In this document: piece by piece, positions 58,954 to 64,000 of the stretch
How the letters are laid out: every line of letters begins with the position of its first letter
Numbering within the stretch: the stretch's first letter is position 1
Assembly: GCA_036924085.1 (NCBI GenBank)
Contig: JAVGWX010000002.1
Span: forward strand, 53,665,105-53,729,104
Direction: 5' to 3'
DNA from: Ariolimax columbianus
Lineage: Eukaryota; Mollusca; Gastropoda; Stylommatophora; Arionidae
DNA length: 64,000 bases
Program-made: the position numbers and the translations under genes
The notes under the pieces: model-generated
Seen by the model: only the letters and a program-made list of their open reading frames with translations
The model's database searches: none
What the model was told of the DNA's origin: nothing

Positions 58954-60990
58954 TTGGATCCCCTGTGGTTCACTGCCGTGCAACTCGATGTCCTGAGCAC
59001 TGGCCTGCTAATCTATGACCTGAGCACTGGCCTGCTAATAGATGACATAAGCACTGGCCTGCTAATAGATGACCTGAGCACTGGCCTGCTAATCTATGAC
59101 CTGAGCACTGGCCTGCTAATCTATGACCTGCGCACTGGCCTGCTAATAGATGACCTGAGCAATGGCCTGCTAATCGATGACCTGAGCACTGGCCTGCAAC
59201 TCGATGACCGGAGCACTGACCTGCAACTCGATGACCTGAACACTGGCCTGCTAATCGATGACCTGAACACTGGCCTGCTAATCGATGACCTGAGCACTGG
59301 CCTGCTAATCGATGACCTGAGCACTGGCCTGCTAATTGATGACCTGAGCACTGGCCTGCTAATCTATGACCTGAACACTGGCCTGCTAATCGATGACCTG
59401 AGCACTGGCCTGCTAATCGATGACCTGAACACTGGCCTGCGACTCGATGACCTGAGCACTGGCCTACTAATCTATGACCTGAGCACTGGCCTACTAATCT
59501 ATGACCTGAGCACTGGCCTGCTAATCTATGACCTGAGCACTGGCCTGCTAATCGATGACCCGAGCACTGGCCTGCTAATAGATGACCTGAGCACTGGAGT
59601 ACGACTTGATGCCATGAGCACTGGCCTACTAATCGATGACCTGAGCACTGGCCTGCTAATCTATGACCTGAGCACTGGCCTGCTAATCTATGACCTGAGC
59701 ACTGGCCTGCTAATCGACGACCTGAGCACTGGCCTGCTAATAGATGACCTGAGCACTGGCCTGCTAATCGATGACTTTAGCACTGGCCTGCTAATAGATG
59801 ATCTGAGCACTGGAGTACGACTTGATGCCCTGAGTACTGGTCTGCTAATCGATGACCTGAGCACTGGCCTGCAACTCGATGACCTGAGCACTAGCCTGCA
59901 ACTCGATGACCTGAGCACTGGCCTGCAACTCGATGACCTGAGCACTGGCCTGCTAATCGATGACCTGAACACTGGCCTGCGAGTCGATGACATGAGCACT
60001 GGCCTGCAACTCGATGGCCTGAACACTGACCTGCTAATCGATGACCTGAACACTGGCCTGCGAGTCGATGACCTGAGCACTGACCTGCTAATCGATGACC
60101 TGAGCACTGGCCTGCTAATTGATGACCTGAGCACTGGCATGCTAATCTATGACCTGAACACTGGCCTGCTAATCGATGACCTGAGCACTGGCCTGCTAAT
60201 CGATGACCTGAACACTGGCCTGCGACTCGATGACCTGAGCACTGGCCTACTAATCTATGACCTGAGCACTGGCCTACTAATCTATGACCTGAGCACTGGC
60301 CTGCTAATCTATGACCTGAGCACTGGCCTGCTAATCGATGACCTGAGCACTGGCCTGCTAATAGATGACCTGAGCACTGGAGTACGACTTGATGCCATGA
60401 GCACTGGCCTACTAATCGATGACCTGAGCACTGGCCTGCTAATCTATGACCTGAGCACTGGCCTGCTAATCTATGACCTGAGCACTGGCCTGCTAATCGA
60501 CGACCTGAGCACTGGCCTGCTAATAGATGACCTGAGCACTGGAGTACGACTTGATGCCCTGAGCACTGGCCTGCTAATCTATGACCTGAGCACTGGCCTG
60601 CTAATCGATGACTTGAGCACTGGCCTGCTAATAGATGATCTGAGCACTGGAGTACGACTTGATGCCCTGAGTACTGGTCTGCTAATCGATGACCTGAGCA
60701 CTGGCCTGCAACTCGATGACATGAGCACTAGCCTGCAACTCGATGACCTGAGCACTGGCCTGCAACTCGATGACCTGAGCACTGGCCTGCTAATCGATGA
60801 CCTGAACACTGGCCTGCGAGTCGATGACCTGAGCACTGGCCTGCAACTCGATGGCCTGAACACTGACCTGCTAATCGATGACCTGAACACTGGCCTGCGA
60901 GTCGATGACCTGAGCACTGACCTGCAACTCGATGACCTGAGCACTGACAAGGAGTTGATTCTCCTGTGTGTTACCGCAACAGTTTCTTAA
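58954..60990 (+). other. 678-codon open frame across the 27-bp array (probably not a gene)
   Basis: Starts MDPLWFTAVQLDV, repeats nine residues of the LSTGLLIDD type about 73 times, ends KELILLCVTATVS and a stop. The period is divisible by three, so one open unit opens the whole array. The usual codons (CTG AGC ACT GGC CTG CTA ATC GAT GAC) cannot become stops by one substitution. Only the CAA and CGA variants could, so the long frame is weak evidence of selection. No signal peptide, hydrophobic anchor or non-repeat domain is seen, nor a recognisable promoter or splice structure. Low probability of a real repetitive protein. Confidence 0.15.
58976..60950. repeat. 27-bp minisatellite, about 73 copies
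   Basis: Unit CTGAGCACTGGCCTGCTAAT plus CGATGAC. Variants alter the last third (CTAATCTAT, CTAATAGAT, CAACTCGAT, CGACTCGAT, CGAGTCGAT) or give GGAGTACGACTTGATGCC. A block of 29 units (783 bp) is duplicated: the marker AACACTGGCCTGCGACTCG occurs at 59,428 and 60,211. Essentially no indels break the 27-bp phase across 2 kb. Confidence 0.96.
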
Positions 60991-61589
60991 TAACGATTCC
61001 TTGTGAATATATTCAATTGTAAATTATATCGATTTTTTTCGGGTCAGCTGTGATGACTAACTGACTGAGTATAAAGGCCGCTTGCCCTTGTAGTGTACAG
61101 TCTATATTTGTTTCAAGCGTTCTTTTAACTTCAATGCAGAATAATGTTTAATAACACCATTTACATGTATGCCACCATTCACCTCACAAAATCTAATCCC
61201 CTCTATTTCATGTTTCATCTTATGTGAAATTTTCATTTCACATCACAAAAAGGTTTGTTTAATAATTTTTTAGCATTCATTACATACAAATTTGAAAATT
61301 GTCCCCAAACCTAGAGAGCTGAAATTTTTACACAACCTCTACTAGTGCGACTTGTTAATCTAATCAACATTATACTCATCATGTAGCCTCAATAGTATAA
61401 ATACATATGTGCACATAAAAACATCGTTATTTAAATGTTTACTCTTTATTTTTATCTCGGATAGAAAAATGTAAGCCTTAGCAGGGATTTGAAGCCTTTC
61501 CTGTTTGGTCACGCACCAAGAGCCATACCTCCACGTAATTGTTAAAGCGTAACAAAACTTCTCACATCTCATGAAGTCAGAATAGTTAT
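60991..61589. other. AT-rich spacer, nothing recognised
   Basis: No repeat, RNA gene or motif-bearing ORF seen. An 82-codon minus frame at 61,360-61,608 has no known motif. Confidence 0.5.
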
Positions 61590-62270
61590 ACAATGGATTC
61601 CTGGTCACTCAAATACACCTGACAGTGACAAGGAAGGCAGACTGGCTAAGAAGGGATCAAGCCAAGAACAACAATACACACCAACTACCCTATAGACAGC
61701 CAAATAACTACTGAAGACTGCGAACAAATAGGACTGGCTGTATAGATAGGCAATGGGAAATAATGGGAGAGGAATCTTCAAACATACGGCCATCCCAAAT
61801 CCCAAAGACAACATCAGCCTCCTGAAAAGGAGAGACCAAAGCACCATTTTCCGACTTCGCACTCAACACATTCAACTTAACAGCCACTTGAACAGAATCC
61901 AACCAGTACAAACTCCTAAGTGCTGGCCTTGTACACTTCCCTATTAAACTGTTGAACATCATCTTTTTGAATGTCCGGCGCTTGCCAGTGTTTGGAAAGA
62001 GCTTCTTTCTCCGAGGTCAGACACTTTGTACGAAACTAAACACCAACTTACAAAACACTTGCAAATACTACTATATGGCATTGGGCCAAAGAGCAGGAAC
62101 CCATAGGCAGCTGGATCAATAATCATGCAATGATAAACGAATATGTCAATGCCTACTTGAAAAGCTTCCTTCAGTCATAAGCTGGAATGGGTAATGTGAG
62201 ATGCACATCTTTAACTAATGATCCCAACGGCACCACATCGAGTTCTTACTGATACAAACATGATGATGAT
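61590..62270 (+). pseudogene. LINE I 3' end with RNase H remnant (broken)
   Basis: From 61,591 the frame reads QWIPGHSNTPDSDKEGRLAK, the C-terminal part of an RNase H domain of the kind carried by I/Jockey-group LINEs. The usual pattern there is GN-x-x-AD-x-LAK. Here the catalytic-region AD is EG, and stops follow. Further on come LLKRRDQSTIFRLRTQHIQL and LNRIQPVQTPKCWPCTLPY, then after a shift VEHHLFECPALASVWKELL, the cysteine-containing C-terminal domain of these ORF2 proteins. A short ATGATGATG at about 62,260-62,270 may be its 3' tail. Confidence 0.83.
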
Positions 62271-62337
62271 TCTTTTCACTCAAAGTGAAGCATAGGACCA
62301 CAGCTACATCTTACCACTCTGAAGGAAGCATTTGCAG

Positions 62338-62530
62338 TGAGACTCAGTGGTCTCGAGGTAAGGTGTCAGCCCGGGTGCCGGAGGTCACGGGTTCGAATCA
62401 CGGTGGAGACCGGGATTTTTTAACGTGGATCTACTGGCAAAAATGTCCTTAATCTCTGAGCAGTGAGATCGGACTGCCATGTTCAATATCGAGCACGTTA
62501 AAAATCCATTGGCCCCCCAAAAAATACAAA
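62338..62530 (+). mobile_element. tRNA-derived SINE, plus copy
   Basis: The head contains an A-box-like AGTGGTCTCGAGGT (62,346-62,359) and a B box GGTTCGAATC at 62,390-62,399, the internal RNA polymerase III promoter of tRNA genes. It lacks a full cloverleaf and is followed by CCGGGATTTTTTAACGTGG, a body with CTCTGAGCAGTGAGATCGG, and GAGCACGTTAAAAATCC. An inverted copy of the whole unit lies at 62,938-63,116, which shows it is a dispersed repeat and not a tRNA gene. Confidence 0.82.
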
Positions 62531-62937
62531 ACAGTTCTAGTTCAAATCTATCTATCTATCTTTAGTCCACTTTTATCGTTAGTTGTCGCTGGGAGGTGCG
62601 CCCTACTTTGTTTCATATTTTTTGACAGATGAAAATCCACTGGTGACTTGCCAGGTCAATCCCAACATCTGTTAGCACCTGGAATATACGATCGCCTATT
62701 TTTGAGACTGGTGGAGGTGGAAGCGTAACTTAGAGCAGGTAGATTCGCAGCCTTTCATGCGCCATCTCAGCCGCTCCGCTAACCACAGAACCAAGACCTG
62801 AAGTTATAGCCACACCGTCCCCTTTTTTACGACATGTTCTCTGGAGCGAATATCCCTAGAATAATCTGAGTAGATTTTTAACTTGAATTTTGCTCGAGCA
62901 GTGGCCGTTAGGCCTACTCTTTTCGATTTCCAACTGC
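62531..62937. other. Spacer between the inverted SINE pair
   Basis: Contains three and a half ATCT units (62,548-62,561). On the minus strand near 62,780-62,740 it holds TTAGCGGAGCGG, a fair A-box, and GGCTGCGAATCTAC, a poor B-box, so a third older tRNA-derived SINE is possible. Confidence 0.4.
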
Positions 62938-63116
62938 TAAGGTATGTTTAACGTGCGCGACACTGCACACGGGTGTCTGATCTCACTACTCAGAGATCAG
63001 GGTAAATATGTACAGGATGATACACGTAAAAAAATCCCGGTCTCCACCGTGATTTGAACCCGCGACCTCCAGCACCCGAGGTGAACACATTACCTCGAGA
63101 CCACTATCGAAACATT
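62938..63116 (-). mobile_element. tRNA-derived SINE, minus copy
   Basis: Reverse complement of the plus copy with moderate divergence: AGTGGTCTCGAGGTAATG, GGAGGTCGCGGGTTCAAATC (B box at 63,051-63,060 on the plus strand), CGGTGGAGACCGGG, CTCTGAGTAGTGAGATCAG, and GCGCACGTTAAAC at the 3' end. Orientation is opposite to the copy at 62,338. Confidence 0.82.
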
Positions 63117-63402
63117 GAAAGAAGACTAACGTCTGGCCAGGTAAAACGTACTGATCGGACAATGTTAGTCGGCATCAGGCGAAATATACTGGTGAAGACC
63201 TCCATCTCACACCCACACATCTCTACCTGGAAACAACACCTCACTCCCACGCAGCTCTACCTAGAAACAACACCTCACTCCCACGCAATTCTACCCGAAA
63301 ACAGACCTGTTTTATGACAGTCTGACTAACGAGGTGGTGATCGATGTGATCCCCTAGTAGTGAGCGTCACGCAGATGAAGCAAAGTATAGTAAAATCGTC
63401 TG

Positions 63403-63574
63403 GAACAACAACAACATCAATAACAACATCATCAACAACAACATCAGCAGCAACATCAACAACAAACAACAAGATTAACATCAACAACAACATCAATAAC
63501 AACACTAGCAGCAACATCAACAACAATAACAACAACTACATGAACAGCAACAACAACATCAACAACAACATCAT

Positions 63575-63639
<65 letters not shown>

Positions 63640-63751
63640 TCAACATCATCATCAACAACATCAACAACAACATCAACATCATCATCAACAACATCGACTA
63701 CACCAACAACAACAACACCAACAATAACATCAACATCATCAACAACAATAA
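63403..63751. repeat. CAA/CAT compound microsatellite
   Basis: About 350 bases of AACAAC and AACATC trinucleotides with minor AGC, TAC and ATT interruptions. Open frames on both strands (Asn/Thr-rich on plus, Val/Asp-rich on minus) are artefacts of the trinucleotide period. Confidence 0.95.
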
Positions 63752-64000
63752 AGGTCGAATTACAGATCCTAGGTCTGTTGTTGTAACTTGAAATCATGGT
63801 ATCCATACAGGTAGGTATACTCCTGCTGTCAGGCAACTGAATGATATCCGTACTAGGCTCTGTTTTGCGATTTTACTTCTCGCGAAAAGCGGATGGTAGG
63901 TAGTGTATTGATTAAGAATTTCTGTATCATTTTCAAATTATTTCCCATGACATTTGGCAACAACCTGTTTTCTATTGTCAACCTGCCAGAATTATTTTAC
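63752..64000. other. Right-end spacer, nothing recognised
   Basis: Non-repetitive sequence to the window edge with no recognisable feature. Confidence 0.5.

Noticed and set aside
59121..60950. Minus-strand frames with RPVLRSS repeats
   Set aside because: Antisense shadows of the 27-bp array, interrupted by stops in several unit variants.
62346..62416. Functional tRNA gene
   Set aside because: A and B boxes are present, but a complete cloverleaf is not evident and an inverted copy with the same non-tRNA body shows it is a SINE.
63360..63836. Asn-rich and Val/Asp-rich frames
   Set aside because: Products of the CAA/CAT microsatellite in different frames.

Overview
This window is animal (eukaryotic) DNA made almost entirely of repeats. 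I see no intact host protein-coding gene. Evidence for a metazoan: decayed non-LTR retrotransposons (LINEs) of several families, SINEs with target-site duplications, a tRNA-derived SINE pair, a dead DDE transposase, and many minisatellites and microsatellites. The LINE types, ending in single C2H2 fingers or in trinucleotide tails, are ones I associate with molluscs, especially gastropods. That placement is inference.

Layout. (1) 1-33,359: a continuous tandem array of a 47-bp monomer, about 710 copies and 52% of the window, open at the left edge. It has nested higher-order structure, including a 7.8-kb block followed by a 9.0-kb tandem copy of itself. (2) 33,351-36,335: a plus-strand LINE that starts inside the last satellite monomer, is split by a nested minus-strand LINE with a 9-bp target-site duplication, and is followed by a second plus-strand LINE ending in a C2H2 finger. 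(3) 37,240-48,142: three more LINE relics, a 3'-end candidate, three SINE copies plus a SINE head fragment, short minisatellites (31, 22, 30 and 40 bp), and a transposase relic interrupted by a SINE. (4) 49,157-50,672: a 33-bp minisatellite, then TA and GATA microsatellites. (5) 52,046-56,992: a decayed SINE followed by 13/26-bp, 25-bp, 23-bp and 32/64-bp arrays, with one minus-strand LINE and one minus-strand SINE among them. (6) 57,979-60,990: a 41-bp array and a 27-bp array whose period leaves a 678-codon frame open. (7) 61,590-64,000: a LINE 3' end with RNase H remnant, an inverted pair of tRNA-derived SINEs, and a CAA/CAT microsatellite.

How the parts relate. The most interesting result is that two tandem arrays appear to have been born inside LINE reverse-transcriptase coding sequence. 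The terminal 47-bp monomer reads in frame into the RT motif PESQCGFR. The 22-bp array sits inside, and repeats a piece of, a CR1/L2-type ORF. Separately, the 3' end of the plus-strand LINE matches the 3' half of the ~355-bp SINE family, GAA tail included, which points to a LINE-SINE partnership. All coordinates and motifs were read by eye. Family names rest on recognised protein motifs and not on a database search.
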